A stretch of 64,000 bases of DNA from Latilactobacillus sakei subsp. sakei DSM 20017 = JCM 1157 (GCF_002370355.1 NZ_AP017929.1:1302001-1366000); one strand, 5' to 3'; shown: positions 10,963-24,333, numbered from the stretch's first letter. Numbers and translations: made by a program. Notes: generated by a model not told the origin, from the sequence alone.

Positions 10963-10983
10963 GCGATTTTTGGAGGGTCAGTA

Positions 10984-11766
10984 ATGTCTAAATTAGAAAT
11001 TATCGATTTACACGTCGGAATTGACGGTAAAGAAATTTTAAAAGGTGTTAACTTAGAAATGAATACGGGTGAGATTCACGCCATCATGGGACCAAATGGG
11101 ACCGGGAAATCAACCCTTTCAGAAACCATCATGGGTAATCCTAAATATGAAGTGCTTCAAGGTGAAATTAAATTAGACGGTCAAAATATTCTTGAAATGC
11201 CAGTTGATGAACGAGCACGCGCTGGCTTATTCTTAGCGATGCAATATCCATCTGAAATTCAAGGTGTTACGAACGCTGAATTTATGCGAGCTGCTATCAA
11301 TGCGCGCCGGGCTGAAGATGATCAAATCTCGATCATGGCCTTCTTGAAAAAATTAGATCAACGCATGGCTGTCTTAGATATGACAGAAGAAATGTCTGAA
11401 CGTTACTTAAACGAAGGCTTTTCTGGTGGTGAAAAGAAACGGAATGAAATTCTACAATTAATGATGATTGAACCTAAATTTGCTATTTTAGATGAAATTG
11501 ATTCTGGTTTAGATATCGATGCCCTTCAAGTTGTTTCTAAAGGGGTCAATGAAATGCGCGGCGATAACTTCGGTTCATTGATTATCACGCATTATCAACG
11601 TTTATTGAACTACATTGTGCCTGATTTCGTGCACATCATGATGGGCGGTAAAATCGTGACGACTGGTGATGCATCATTGGCCAAACGTCTAGAAGACGAA
11701 GGTTACGCCGGTATTCGTGATGAATTAGGGTTAGACATTAAATTAACTGACGATGAAAGTAAATAG
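10984..11766 (+). CDS. sufC: Fe-S assembly ATPase SufC
   Basis: ABC-type ATPase that works with SufB and SufD in the Fe-S cluster scaffold complex in the cytoplasm. Walker A is GPNGTGKST near residue 36, the signature is FSGGEKKRNEI and Walker B is FAILDEIDSGLD, both typical of SufC rather than of transport ATPases. It has no membrane partner nearby. Length 260 aa is normal. It is the first gene of sufC-sufD-sufS-sufU-sufB, all closely spaced. Confidence 0.97.
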   Translation: MSKLEIIDLHVGIDGKEILKGVNLEMNTGEIHAIMGPNGTGKSTLSETIMGNPKYEVLQGEIKLDGQNILEMPVDERARAGLFLAMQYPSEIQGVTNAEFMRAAINARRAEDDQISIMAFLKKLDQRMAVLDMTEEMSERYLNEGFSGGEKKRNEILQLMMIEPKFAILDEIDSGLDIDALQVVSKGVNEMRGDNFGSLIITHYQRLLNYIVPDFVHIMMGGKIVTTGDASLAKRLEDEGYAGIRDELGLDIKLTDDESK

Positions 11767-11775
11767 GGGGCGGCT

Positions 11776-14773
<2,998 letters not shown>

Positions 14774-14774
<1 letters not shown>

Positions 14775-16177
14775 TGACAGAAGAGACGACGATGCCCCAA
14801 TTTGAGAACTATGATTACGGCTTTAGCGATGATGTTGAACCCGTCTTTTCAACCGGCCGGGGCTTAACTGAAGATGTTGTGCGCGCAATTTCGCACGAGA
14901 AAAAAGAACCCCAATGGATGTTAGACTTCCGTTTAAAATCATTCCATGCTTACGAAAAAATGCCAATGCCCGATTTTGGCCCAGATTTATCCGGTCTTGA
15001 TTTAGAGCATATGTTGTATTACCAAAAGGCAACTGATAAACAATACCGCGATTGGGAAGATGTCCCTGATAAAATCAAGGATACTTTTGACCGCTTAGGG
15101 GTTCCAGAGGCTGAACGGAAATACTTAGCTGGTTCAAGTGCGCAATATGAATCAGAAGTGGTTTACCACAATATGCGCGATGAATTTGAAAAGCTGGGGA
15201 TTATCTTTACCGATATGGATACTGCCTTGCGCGAATATCCCGATATTGTGAAGGAATACTTCAGTACTTTGGTTAAACCAACCGACAATAAATTCTCAGC
15301 GCTCAACTCGGCTGTCTGGTCTGGTGGGACTTTCATCTACGTACCAAAAGGCGTGCGGACGGATATTCCAATCCAATCATACTTCCGGATTAATGCTGAA
15401 AATTCAGGCCAATTCGAACGGACATTGATCGTTGTTGATGAAGGCGCCAGTGTTAACTATGTCGAAGGCTGTACCGCACCAAGTTATTCAAGTGATAGCT
15501 TGCACGCTGCGGTCGTTGAAGTCTTCGTTAAACGGGATGCTTACTGTCGATACACAACGATTCAAAACTGGTCGAAGAATGTTTATAGTTTGGAAACCAA
15601 ACGGGCCCAAGCCATGGAAAACGCGACAATGGAATGGGTTGATGGGAATCTCGGTTCTAAAATGACCATGAAATACCCAAGTGTCTACCTCGATGGTGAA
15701 GGCGCACGGGGGACAATGCTGTCAATCGCTGTTGCCGGCGAAGGCGTTGACCAAGACAGTGGTGCCCGGATGATTCACGCCGCACCAAATACGTCTTCAT
15801 CAATCGTTTCAAAATCGATTGCCAAAGACGGGGGCGCAGTTGATTACCGAGGGACTGTTCGTTTTGAACGAGACAGTGACGGTTCTTTTGCCCACGTCGA
15901 ATGTGATACGATTATTATGGATGATAAATCCAGTTCCGACACGATTCCGTATAATACAATCTTAAACGGGAACGTCTCAATGGAACATGAAGCCAAAGTC
16001 TCCAAAATTTCAGAAGAACAACTCTATTACTTGATGAGCCGTGGCATCTCGGAAGCCAAAGCAACCGAAATGATCATCATGGGCTTCGTCGAACCATTCA
16101 CCAAGGAACTCCCAATGGAATACGCGGTGGAATTGAATAGATTGATTAGCTATGAAATGGAAGGGTCCGTGGGCTAG
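14774..16177 (+). CDS. sufB: Fe-S assembly scaffold protein SufB
   Basis: Core scaffold on which the Fe-S cluster is built with SufC and SufD. Conserved family parts are [42 protein letters not shown] and the C-terminal [20 protein letters not shown]. The Cys in VEGCTAP is a conserved position of the family. It is 467 aa, usual for SufB. It is the last gene of the operon, with a terminator right behind it. The start at 14774 shares one base with the sufU stop; an in-frame ATG further in ([10 protein letters not shown]) is a weaker alternative. Confidence 0.96.
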
Positions 16178-16180
16178 AAA

Positions 16181-16222
16181 AAAGGCTGTAACTCCTTATC
16201 TATCAGGGGTACAGTCTTTTTA
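16181..16222 (+). terminator. Terminator of the suf operon
   Basis: Stem AAAGGCTGTAACTCC paired with GGGGTACAGTCTTTT (one mismatch and one G-U), then TTATT. It begins four bases after the sufB stop. Confidence 0.85.
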
Positions 16223-16384
16223 TTATAGATTTATTTTTATTTTTGCCAGATGGAGATATAGTATAAAATTATTTGTATTTGAAAATAGAAGTGAAATATC
16301 TATAATGAGTAGCCGCCAAACTCAAAAAATTGATATGATATGTATAAAGGCAATTTTCATATAATGAATTATTGGGGTGATTAA

Positions 16385-17002
16385 ATGAATTTTAGAACGG
16401 TAATAGTGGCAATGATAGCTTTTTTTGTCGGCATATCTTTAACTTTAATGGGACTTTCGTTTAATAAAGGGGATTTTGGGAGTGTTGCTGATTGGGTAAG
16501 CGGTGTAGGATCTATTTTTGCGATTGTGGCTGTATATCAACAGATAAAACAATCTGATAAGCAGTATCGCTTGGATAAACAATCGAATTTACTTATTGCT
16601 TCAGGTATAAGGAAAATAAAGAACACTGATGAAAATGGAATAGAGATAACTACTAGTAAAGAAGAATTGTTGTTCTGGGGAACAAACGATGGAAATACAG
16701 CAGGATCATTTAAATTTATCGGGATATGCACTAAGAAACAATATTTAGAAATAATCAATTCCGAACATGATAACTTAAAAAGTAAAAATATAGATAACTA
16801 TATTATTGATCCCGTTCTTGAAGTGGTTATAGGATTAGAAGAAAGAAAATTTGAGTTAATAGAACCGCATTGCGTTTCTAGTGAAATTTCTATACCTTTA
16901 GAATATATTAATAATAATTGGTCTAAAGATAGAGAGATTTGTTTAGTTTATATGGATGCAGTTGGGAATCTATACAAAAAAGATATTATAAAGGCTGTCT
17001 AA
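16385..17002 (+). CDS. Hypothetical membrane protein of the accessory island
   Basis: Not recognised as a named family. The 205-aa protein has two predicted N-terminal transmembrane segments (about residues 5-25 and 36-52) and then a soluble, charged region beginning QQIKQSDKQYRLDKQ, followed by a mixed alpha/beta part. This layout (two helices, then a short coiled stretch) is common in small proteins of phage and defence islands. The gene is much richer in A and T than the suf genes before it and uses more AAA and ATA codons, which fits recent acquisition. ATG 16385 has a GGGGTGA site. It lies upstream of the broken NTPase gene in the same direction; a functional link is only a guess. Confidence 0.7.
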   Translation: MNFRTVIVAMIAFFVGISLTLMGLSFNKGDFGSVADWVSGVGSIFAIVAVYQQIKQSDKQYRLDKQSNLLIASGIRKIKNTDENGIEITTSKEELLFWGTNDGNTAGSFKFIGICTKKQYLEIINSEHDNLKSKNIDNYIIDPVLEVVIGLEERKFELIEPHCVSSEISIPLEYINNNWSKDREICLVYMDAVGNLYKKDIIKAV

Positions 17003-17233
17003 CTAATAGAAACTTGTTACTACTTAATCGGTACTGTGTCAGTATCGATTAAAGATGTATGGTACATCGACTAGGTGATAATTTAAAGAAAATTTAATGC
17101 ATATAATATACTATGCATTAACTAATGTATATTGGTAAGTTAATCATTATTAAAAATAATTAAGTGTAGGGAATGTTAGGTTTTATCGAGTAAGGTAAAT
17201 GTATATTAAAATTAATTGTGGGGGGAGTATTTT

Positions 17234-18017
17234 TTGGAGAAGAATTTTGAATCGTTAACACCGAAAAATGATATTGATATATCAACATATGAGGAGGCTT
17301 TAAGTTTTGCCCTAGCCGAAAAGACAATTACGAATATTGCGTTGACAGGTCCATATGGTGCAGGTAAAAGCTCTGTTATTGAATCTTACAAAATGAAACA
17401 TCCGGAAAAGGGCTTTATGAATATTTCCTTAACGCATTTTGAAGGGAATGAAGTAACTGGGACAAATATTTTAGAAGGTAAGATAATAAATCAGTTGTTA
17501 CATCAAATTGATTATAACAAAATTCCTCAAACCATATTTAAAATAAAGAATAATACTAAAAAATCGACATTATGGAAATATACGATACTAATATTAGTAT
17601 TTATATGCAGTGCACTGTTGGTTGTCAAATTTAAAAACTGGACAAGATATCTAAATGGTTCGTTTACTAATAAAAATTCTGGTAAGTTAGTTATGAACCT
17701 AGTGAAATTTTTATCTAGTGAGCAGTTTAATTTAATAGTATTGTGTATATTTACTGGGAGTATCGTATTTTTTATGTATAGTATTATTAAATTCCAAATA
17801 AACAAGCAATTTTTAAAAAAATAACGATAAAAGGAAATGAAATTGAAATATTTCAAGATCAAAATGAATCATATTTTGATAAATTTATGAATGATGTAAT
17901 ATACCTTTTTACGAGTTCTGGAAAGAACGTAGTCATTTTTGAAGATTTAGATAGATTTAATAATCCAACGATTTATGAACGCCTTTATGAAATTAATTTA
18001 TTAGTTAATAAGAGATT
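17234..18017 (+). pseudogene. YobI-type P-loop NTPase, N-terminal fragment (frameshifted, cut by IS)
   Basis: N-terminal part of a large membrane-associated P-loop NTPase resembling B. subtilis YobI. From TTG 17234 (GGGGAG seven bases upstream) it reads MEKNFESLTPKNDID and then Walker A GPYGAGKSS. Two hydrophobic segments follow at about 17565-17640 and 17735-17805. The frame stops at 17824 because the A run at 17815-17821 has seven A; eight would keep it open. In the next frame the protein goes on (ITIKGNEIEIFQDQN) to Walker B VVIFEDLDRFNNPTIYERL and to INLLVNKR, where the IS element at 18018 cuts it. The remainder is at 20242-23185 on the other strand. The region is AT-rich compared with neighbours. 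Confidence 0.85.
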
Positions 18018-18049
18018 TGCTCCTATGTCAATAAATGGCACATCTTTTT

Positions 18050-18817
18050 CTAAACACTCGTTCTAATTCTGTCGGAATTAAACCAACTGATGTAATTTGA
18101 GGTTCGGATTACCAAGTCCTCAAAATTGGAAAAAGTTGTTTGAAAGGCAAACTCTCTCTTCAACAATGAGTGAAAAGCTTCAATTGGCCCATTATCATAA
18201 GGATAACCTTGTTTTGAGTATGAGTGGCTAATCTGATGCCGTTCAAGTAAAGTTTCAACTTCGTTGCTGGTGTACTGTGAACCCATGTCAGAGTGAAAAT
18301 ATTGTGGCTTTTGATGATATTCAAGCGCCTGATTAATCGTTTCTACAACTAACGTCGCCTCCATCTGACGACCAATCTTGAAAGCAAGAACTTGATGAAC
18401 CTTTGGTTCGTAAATAGAACTGAGATAAACCCAGGTTCCTGGACGTAATTCCAAATAAGTAATGTCAGCACGCCATATCCTTGCATTGGGCTGGTGCTTG
18501 ATTAAATTGGGGCGTTGTGAATGATCCACATGAGTGCCAGGTTTTTTAAATCGCCGATTCATTAAAGAGTGAATCTCCATTTCCCTCATTAATCGTAAAA
18601 TTCGTTTTGACCCAACACAGATGCCTGACTTGCGAAGCACCATCGTTATTCGTGGATAACCATAGGCACGATAATTATTTTCCCAAATCAATTTAATTTT
18701 TTCTTTGAGTTGATTATCAACACGTTCGTGTTGACTAGGTTGATATCTTTTCCAATGGTAATAGGTGCTGCGCGGTAATTTCAGTGCCGAAAGAATAATT
18801 GATAAGCGGTGTCGCAA
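18050..18817 (-). CDS. IS3-family transposase OrfB (copy 1)
   Basis: Catalytic half of the transposase with the rve/DDE integrase core. The triad is visible: D in WRADITYLEL, D in FHSDMGSQYTS and E in NGPIEAFHSLLKREF. An HTH_21-like region precedes it (YRAYGYPRITMVLRKSGI). In the cell it is normally made as an OrfAB fusion by -1 frameshifting, so the start at the TTG (18817) is only the first start-like codon in the open frame, which continues upstream towards the slip site. Confidence 0.93.
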   Translation of the reverse strand: MRHRLSIILSALKLPRSTYYHWKRYQPSQHERVDNQLKEKIKLIWENNYRAYGYPRITMVLRKSGICVGSKRILRLMREMEIHSLMNRRFKKPGTHVDHSQRPNLIKHQPNARIWRADITYLELRPGTWVYLSSIYEPKVHQVLAFKIGRQMEATLVVETINQALEYHQKPQYFHSDMGSQYTSNEVETLLERHQISHSYSKQGYPYDNGPIEAFHSLLKREFAFQTTFSNFEDLVIRTSNYISWFNSDRIRTSV

Positions 18818-18855
18818 TAACTGATCTTCTATGAAGACAAGGCAATTAATTCGTC

Positions 18856-19119
18856 CTAATGCTTTCCCAGTAACACCGCCGCAGCTTTTAAAATTTCGAG
18901 TTCCTCCTTTAATCGCTGATTTTCCTTTTGAAGTTGTTTGAATTCTTTGGACGTTACTTCAGTACCGTCTTCTAGCTCAACTGATTTAGCGCCTTTAACC
19001 CAGTTATGAATTGCGGCTGGAGAAACACCGTATTCCTCGGAAAGCGAGCGAATAGATCTTTTCTCTTCACGATGCATCTTCACAATGCTGGCTTTAAAAT
19101 CATCTTGATATCGTTTCAT
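18856..19119 (-). CDS. IS3-family transposase OrfA (copy 1)
   Basis: Small DNA-binding protein of the IS, 87 aa. It has a helix-turn-helix (RSIRSLSEEYGVSPAAIHNWV) and then a leucine-zipper-like coiled coil (LQKENQRLKEELEILKAA) as in IS3 OrfA proteins. The slippery heptamer TTTAAAA near its 3' end lets ribosomes shift by -1 into orfB. ATG 19119 has GGAGCATTCC upstream. Confidence 0.93.
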   Translation of the reverse strand: MKRYQDDFKASIVKMHREEKRSIRSLSEEYGVSPAAIHNWVKGAKSVELEDGTEVTSKEFKQLQKENQRLKEELEILKAAAVLLGKH

Positions 19120-19365
19120 TGGAATGCTCCTATCTTGTTTTATTAATTATGGCACAACTGTTCAGAAATTTATGTACCAAATACTAGGGTAGGAGCAATT
19201 TTATTACTGCTAATATCTTACAACAGAAAAAAATTAAATAACATTCTTGACATGCATCTTAATCACACTAGATTTCTAAAATCGCTCCAATAAACATTGT
19301 GAGCAATTACATTGTCCCGACTTCTTGAAGATGTTATTTTTAAGTTAAAGAAGGAGGTGTTGAAT

Positions 19366-19572
19366 ATGAAGACTTTAGACAATATCGCTCTTGCCTTATT
19401 AATCGTAGGCGGTTTAAACTGGCTACTTGTTGGTTTATTTAAATTCGACCTTGTGGCTATGCTATTTGGCGGCCAAGCAGCTATTATTTCACGAATTGTT
19501 TATGTCCTAGTTGGACTAAGTGCGCTCTACTGTATTAAATTATTTGCTAATATCAATAACATGGCACGTTAA
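19366..19572 (+). CDS. DUF378 family small membrane protein
   Basis: A 68-aa protein with two transmembrane segments (about residues 5-25 and 36-58). The family signature is clear in LLIVGGLNWLLVGLFKFDLVAMLFGG. I chose ATG 19366 because AAGGAGGTG lies 8 bases upstream; longer in-frame extensions lack a ribosome binding site. The function of DUF378 is unknown. In the rebuilt arrangement it would face away from the gene at 24385, on the other side of IS copy 2. Confidence 0.88.
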   Translation: MKTLDNIALALLIVGGLNWLLVGLFKFDLVAMLFGGQAAIISRIVYVLVGLSALYCIKLFANINNMAR

Positions 19573-19581
19573 TAACATGAA

Positions 19582-19607
19582 AAAAGCCCTCATTTGAGGG
19601 CTTTTTT
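19582..19607 (+). terminator. Terminator after the DUF378 gene
   Basis: GCCCTCA / TGAGGGC stem with a short loop, flanked by an A run and a T run. Confidence 0.9.
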
Positions 19608-19737
19608 TGATGGCTATATTTTAAAAGTTTTAGGTCACTAGCCTTAGGTAAAGTAAATAAGAAAAAAACTAACGCGTGAGGTTCATTCTATTATATTTAG
19701 GCTTTTTAAATTACTTAAATTAAGATCGTACTTGCAG

Positions 19738-19943
19738 ATGAGTAGCCGTAAATCATTCTGCGAATTCTGCACAGAACAAAAGATGGTCTTAAAATGTTAT
19801 CGCATTGACGGCCAATACAGTTACCCGTTGAGGTCGTCGCCAAAAATATGACTGTTCTAGAAGACCTCATTAACGAAACAATGCAATTTGAAACCTCATC
19901 GACACATATTGCATTCTCGGTAGCCAATGATGTGCTGGTGTAA
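19738..19943 (+). pseudogene. Remnant of an Lrp/AsnC-family regulator (C-terminal domain)
   Basis: Two short open stretches in different frames give the C-terminal ligand-sensing (RAM) domain of an Lrp/AsnC regulator. The first reads RKSFCEFCTEQKMVLKCYRIDGQ and the second VEVVAKNMTVLEDLINE followed by TSSTHIAFSV. This fits the family pattern of 'ecyritG', 'vvakdm..le.fine' and 'tsTsivls'. A frameshift lies near 19825. The N-terminal helix-turn-helix is missing. The rest of the 19,608-20,241 stretch (about 630 bases) shows no other gene; it is AT-rich with scattered stops. Confidence 0.7.
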
Positions 19944-20241
19944 TACAAGAAAATCGATTTCTATTCTTTGCATTCAACTTATTTTGAAAGTCATTTAATT
20001 AAATCTAAGAATAAATAGACGATAGATTAACAAAATTGACTAAACGAACAAAAAAATGCGTCAAAGTGTTCACTTAACTTATAATTTTAGCTTTACACTT
20101 GTATCATAAAATGAAAAGGATATTTTAAGAAAATTTTATATTCAGAAGAAAAATAAAACTATATAGAAATATCCATTCACTATTGTAATAGTTAAAAAGA
20201 ATCTTCACATATTATTTATATAAATTTACTTTACTAAGCAA

Positions 20242-23185
20242 CTATAAAATTCTCTTCCCATAAACTCTATATTCTCCATCTTCTTCATGGATTCTATTAA
20301 TATAATTTCTATCTAAATACGTATCTAAAATTAGTTTGTTTATTTTATTAACTTCAAATTTAGGTCTTTTCCCCTTGAGTACATTAATAAACTCAATAGG
20401 AAAGTCTAACTTTTTAATGAAAACTAACAGTTCATTAAAAGTCATCATTTCAACATTGACAGCAAATAACAACTTCTTATTTTCAGTTTGCTCATCTAAT
20501 AATAGTCGTACCAATAATGCCTTATCTACTACATACTCATTTTCAATGATTATATTTATATTCTCTAAAGCTCTATCATATATAGCCTGTTGTAATTTCG
20601 TATTTACGTTAGCGTATGAACTTATTAACTCAGGTAAATCACTTTCTTTGAACTTATGCTGAACTATATAAGCCTTAATATCCTTAGGATAGCTACTATT
20701 TAAAATTGATATATTTTCCTTTGAAGTATCAATTAACCCTTTCTTTTCTTTTTCAGTTAGGTTTTCATTTGCTATTAATTTAATTAATACCGATTGATTG
20801 TAACAATCCTCTTGACCAAAAACATCTATAAAAGTATTCATATCACGTTTTACAAACGCGTATACGACCTCCTCATATTTTTTCATAATAGCTACAATAT
20901 TTGGCATAGTAACTTCTATTATTCCGGCTAGAATTAGTTCTTTTATTTTCTCTATCTGGATACCTTCTTTATTAAATCCATCCTTATATACTAATTCAAA
21001 AGATTTCAAAATCGATATATATTTATGCGTATCTATACTATTCTTAATAACCAGGTTATCGTAGAGACTTGATAATATTTCTTCGGCATATCTACCTTTA
21101 ATCGTTTGAAAATTTAATTCAATATTATTCGTATTTATTTTATCAACAAGACTATCATTCACTTGATTTTCACTAAGAAGAAAATATTCAATAATATTCT
21201 CTTCGCTAACTAAGATATTTCCTGAGTCAAATAGCATTTTTCTCTGTGACAAATCTTTTACAGAGTTAATCTCATTTATTTTTTTAGGTAATTCTAATCG
21301 ATCAATAACACCACTGCTATTTTCACTAGATAAACTAGGATTATTCATTAATTCCACTATTATTTCTGGAGTTTCACGTAATAATTCGTTAGATAAACTT
21401 AAATATAGATTAATGTATTCATTTAATTGATTTTCATATATGTTTACCTTAAGAATTTCTTCTGATAATAATAGAGATATATTATCAGAATAAAATCTTT
21501 TGTTAATATCCAGTTCATAAACCATAAAAGCATTTTTCAGATTATTTTCTGAAAGGTGAAACATATTTAGTTCTACTATTTTTTTCGTTTGAATTTTTGT
21601 TGCATTTATTTCCATGAATTTTATATTTAATTTACTTAACCTTTTTAAATAGTCCTCTGAAGGTATATCACTTACTTTTAAATATTCTTCAAAATCACTA
21701 GATTGCTCAATAAAATCTTTAATCTTAATTGTTGAATCATTATCCTTAACACTCGAATCAGAAAAATAGAATATAGCAATATAAATAAATTCCTCTATTT
21801 TTAATCTTTTTTCTAAATTTAATGAAATTAAATCTTTAAGAACTAAATTCCACTTAGACTCCAATATTCCGAAGAAGTTCAAAAGTTTCTTTTCCTCTTT
21901 AAATCGTTCATAGATATCTAGTATATATACACTAGATTCACTATTTCTAATAACATTAAATATCGCTGTAACCTCGGAGTCATATTTATCCATATTTTCA
22001 ATATAAAATATAGATAAGTCTAAATTCAATACTTTAAATCTAATTAATTCTTCAACTGATAATTCAGTCGTTATTCTGTCAAAATTAGTTAGACTATAAG
22101 TCCATTCCTTCGGTCTTCTATCATAGATTCCTCTTAAAAATTCTTTGTCCTCAATATTTAAGTTATTTTCATAAAAATACGTTAAATAATCTGTATAATT
22201 TTCATCAATTAACCCTTCTCTAACGATAAATATAATCAAATCAAAATATGGACTTTTAATAAGATTTTCATCGCATTCAAGTTTATTGATAAAGTCGTTA
22301 AGATCAATCTCTGAAGAAAGCAATACATCAGACATGGATTCACTATATACTTTCTCCATTCTTAATTTTAGTTCTTCTTTTTTATTAATTAGATTTGTTC
22401 TTTTGGTGCTTTCCTTATTATTCAGATTATTTAACTTAACAAGATATTCCTTTTTATCTTTTAATTCTTCAAATATCCCTGAAATATTCTTAGCCGATAG
22501 TGTAGTTTTGAGCTCTGACGAGTAGTATCCGGATGTATATGTTGCTTGTTTAACGTCAAAACTATTATTCTTAATTGCTGCAATGAAATCTGACCGATTT
22601 TCAAAGTCTGATTCTTTTTTTTCATTAACTGTATAGAATCCGTCTGTAGGATTCTTTAAAAATAAAGCATCTAACTCATTGACCGAATTTAATGTCTCAA
22701 TCTCAGAATCTTCTAATTGCTTTTCTAGGTTACTAATTTGCTTTTCTATCTTTTCTATTATATCTTGAATTAAACTACTCTTTTTTGAAAATATTTCATT
22801 AATAAACCCAATCCCTAATTGAAATTTAGAAAAGTCTTTTGGAAATAAATTTTTATAAATAATTGTAGCGAGTAATTTATTATTATCCAAAGTAATTTCT
22901 GAAAGCCTATCCTTATAAATTAAATATTCATTACTGATATTTTTTAGTAGTCTCATATCATCGATATAAAGAGACAGTTTTCTTAAAACCTTAATATCAA
23001 AATCGTTAGATATTCCAGCATCTTTAAAAGTCTGTATGAATTGTTCAAAAGAGTTTGACGAATCTATAACTGGAATTATTGGAATTATAAAATCAAATAA
23101 CTTAGTTCTATCTTTTGAAGTAAATGCATCATCCTTAATTAGATAAATAAACTTAATCTGATTCTTTTTCTTATTAACAGCTAAT
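20242..23185 (-). pseudogene. YobI-type P-loop NTPase, C-terminal fragment
   Basis: The open frame runs on the minus strand from the IS junction at 23185 to the stop at 20242, about 980 aa. The first ATG is at 22956, but coding continues upstream as LAVNKKKNQIKFIYLIKDDAF and KLFDFIIPIIPVIDSSNSF, which continues the NTPase domain of the fragment at 17234. The rest is helical, rich in Lys, Glu, Asn and Leu, with a coiled coil near residues 65-90 of the ATG form (IEKIEKQISNLEKQLE). No domain is recognised in the long C-terminal part. YobI-like proteins are large NTPases of unknown role, suspected of defence or conflict functions. Without the Walker A part it is unlikely to work. Confidence 0.82.
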
Positions 23186-23263
23186 TGCTCCTACCCTAGT
23201 ATTTGGTACATAAATTTCTGAACAGTTGTGCCATAATTAATAAAACAAGATAGGAGCATTCCA

Positions 23264-23527
23264 ATGAAACGATATCAAGATGATTTTAAAGCCAGCATTG
23301 TGAAGATGCATCGTGAAGAGAAAAGATCTATTCGCTCGCTTTCCGAGGAATACGGTGTTTCTCCAGCCGCAATTCATAACTGGGTTAAAGGCGCTAAATC
23401 AGTTGAGCTAGAAGACGGTACTGAAGTAACGTCCAAAGAATTCAAACAACTTCAAAAGGAAAATCAGCGATTAAAGGAGGAACTCGAAATTTTAAAAGCT
23501 GCGGCGGTGTTACTGGGAAAGCATTAG
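23264..23527 (+). CDS. IS3-family transposase OrfA (copy 2)
   Basis: Identical in sequence to OrfA of copy 1: 87 aa, helix-turn-helix followed by a coiled coil. The slippery heptamer T TTA AAA is at 23491-23497, so -1 shifting at this site leads into the orfB frame. Removal of the stop at 23525-23527 by the shift would give an OrfAB transposase of about 350 aa. Confidence 0.93.
   Translation: MKRYQDDFKASIVKMHREEKRSIRSLSEEYGVSPAAIHNWVKGAKSVELEDGTEVTSKEFKQLQKENQRLKEELEILKAAAVLLGKH
23491..23497 (+). promoter_or_regulatory. Predicted -1 frameshift slip site (T TTA AAA)
   Basis: Heptamer of the X XXY YYZ type in the orfA frame. orfB is open in the -1 frame from here to 24333 without a stop. The same site exists in copy 1 on the minus strand. 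Confidence 0.7.
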
Positions 23528-23565
23528 GACGAATTAATTGCCTTGTCTTCATAGAAGATCAGTTA

Positions 23566-24333
23566 TTGCGACACCGCTTATCAATTATTCTTTCGGCACT
23601 GAAATTACCGCGCAGCACCTATTACCATTGGAAAAGATATCAACCTAGTCAACACGAACGTGTTGATAATCAACTCAAAGAAAAAATTAAATTGATTTGG
23701 GAAAATAATTATCGTGCCTATGGTTATCCACGAATAACGATGGTGCTTCGCAAGTCAGGCATCTGTGTTGGGTCAAAACGAATTTTACGATTAATGAGGG
23801 AAATGGAGATTCACTCTTTAATGAATCGGCGATTTAAAAAACCTGGCACTCATGTGGATCATTCACAACGCCCCAATTTAATCAAGCACCAGCCCAATGC
23901 AAGGATATGGCGTGCTGACATTACTTATTTGGAATTACGTCCAGGAACCTGGGTTTATCTCAGTTCTATTTACGAACCAAAGGTTCATCAAGTTCTTGCT
24001 TTCAAGATTGGTCGTCAGATGGAGGCGACGTTAGTTGTAGAAACGATTAATCAGGCGCTTGAATATCATCAAAAGCCACAATATTTTCACTCTGACATGG
24101 GTTCACAGTACACCAGCAACGAAGTTGAAACTTTACTTGAACGGCATCAGATTAGCCACTCATACTCAAAACAAGGTTATCCTTATGATAATGGGCCAAT
24201 TGAAGCTTTTCACTCATTGTTGAAGAGAGAGTTTGCCTTTCAAACAACTTTTTCCAATTTTGAGGACTTGGTAATCCGAACCTCAAATTACATCAGTTGG
24301 TTTAATTCCGACAGAATTAGAACGAGTGTTTAG
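23566..24333 (+). CDS. IS3-family transposase OrfB (copy 2)
   Basis: Identical to OrfB of copy 1, with the DDE motifs ADITYLEL, HSDMGSQY and NGPIEAFHSLL. The listed start is TTG 23566; in the fusion form translation enters the frame at the slip site near 23491. The C-terminus ends FNSDRIRTSV. An intact triad suggests an active transposase. Confidence 0.93.
   Translation: MRHRLSIILSALKLPRSTYYHWKRYQPSQHERVDNQLKEKIKLIWENNYRAYGYPRITMVLRKSGICVGSKRILRLMREMEIHSLMNRRFKKPGTHVDHSQRPNLIKHQPNARIWRADITYLELRPGTWVYLSSIYEPKVHQVLAFKIGRQMEATLVVETINQALEYHQKPQYFHSDMGSQYTSNEVETLLERHQISHSYSKQGYPYDNGPIEAFHSLLKREFAFQTTFSNFEDLVIRTSNYISWFNSDRIRTSV

Larger units (their letters stand above)
18018..19197 (-). mobile_element. 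IS3-family insertion sequence, copy 1 (1,180 bp)
   Basis: Complete IS3-family element with ends TGCTCCTA...TAGGAGCA and a 3-bp direct repeat ATT at 18015-18017 and 19198-19200. It carries orfA and orfB on the minus strand and is the same length as copy 2 at 23186-24365, with identical predicted proteins. From memory the length fits IS1163 of L. sakei, but I could not check this. It interrupts the YobI-type NTPase gene. Confidence 0.95.
19198..23185. other. Segment between inverted IS copies, apparently inverted
   Basis: About 4 kb lying between two 1,180-bp IS copies in opposite orientation. It holds the DUF378 gene, an Lrp/AsnC remnant and the C-terminal piece of the YobI-type gene. If the segment is flipped, the NTPase C-terminal piece comes to lie on the plus strand right after IS copy 1. 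Dropping that IS and one ATT gives the in-frame junction INLLVNKR-LAVNKKKNQ. With one A restored in the 7-A run, the coding length from 17234 is 3,726 bases, a multiple of three. This supports inversion by recombination between the IS copies. Confidence 0.85.

Noticed and set aside
16152-16364. Open frame of 70 codons overlapping the end of sufB
   Set aside because: It begins within sufB in another frame, runs through the terminator and has no ribosome binding site.
19715-19948. Minus-strand frame over the Lrp remnant
   Set aside because: The plus strand has a clear Lrp-family pattern; the minus frame has none.
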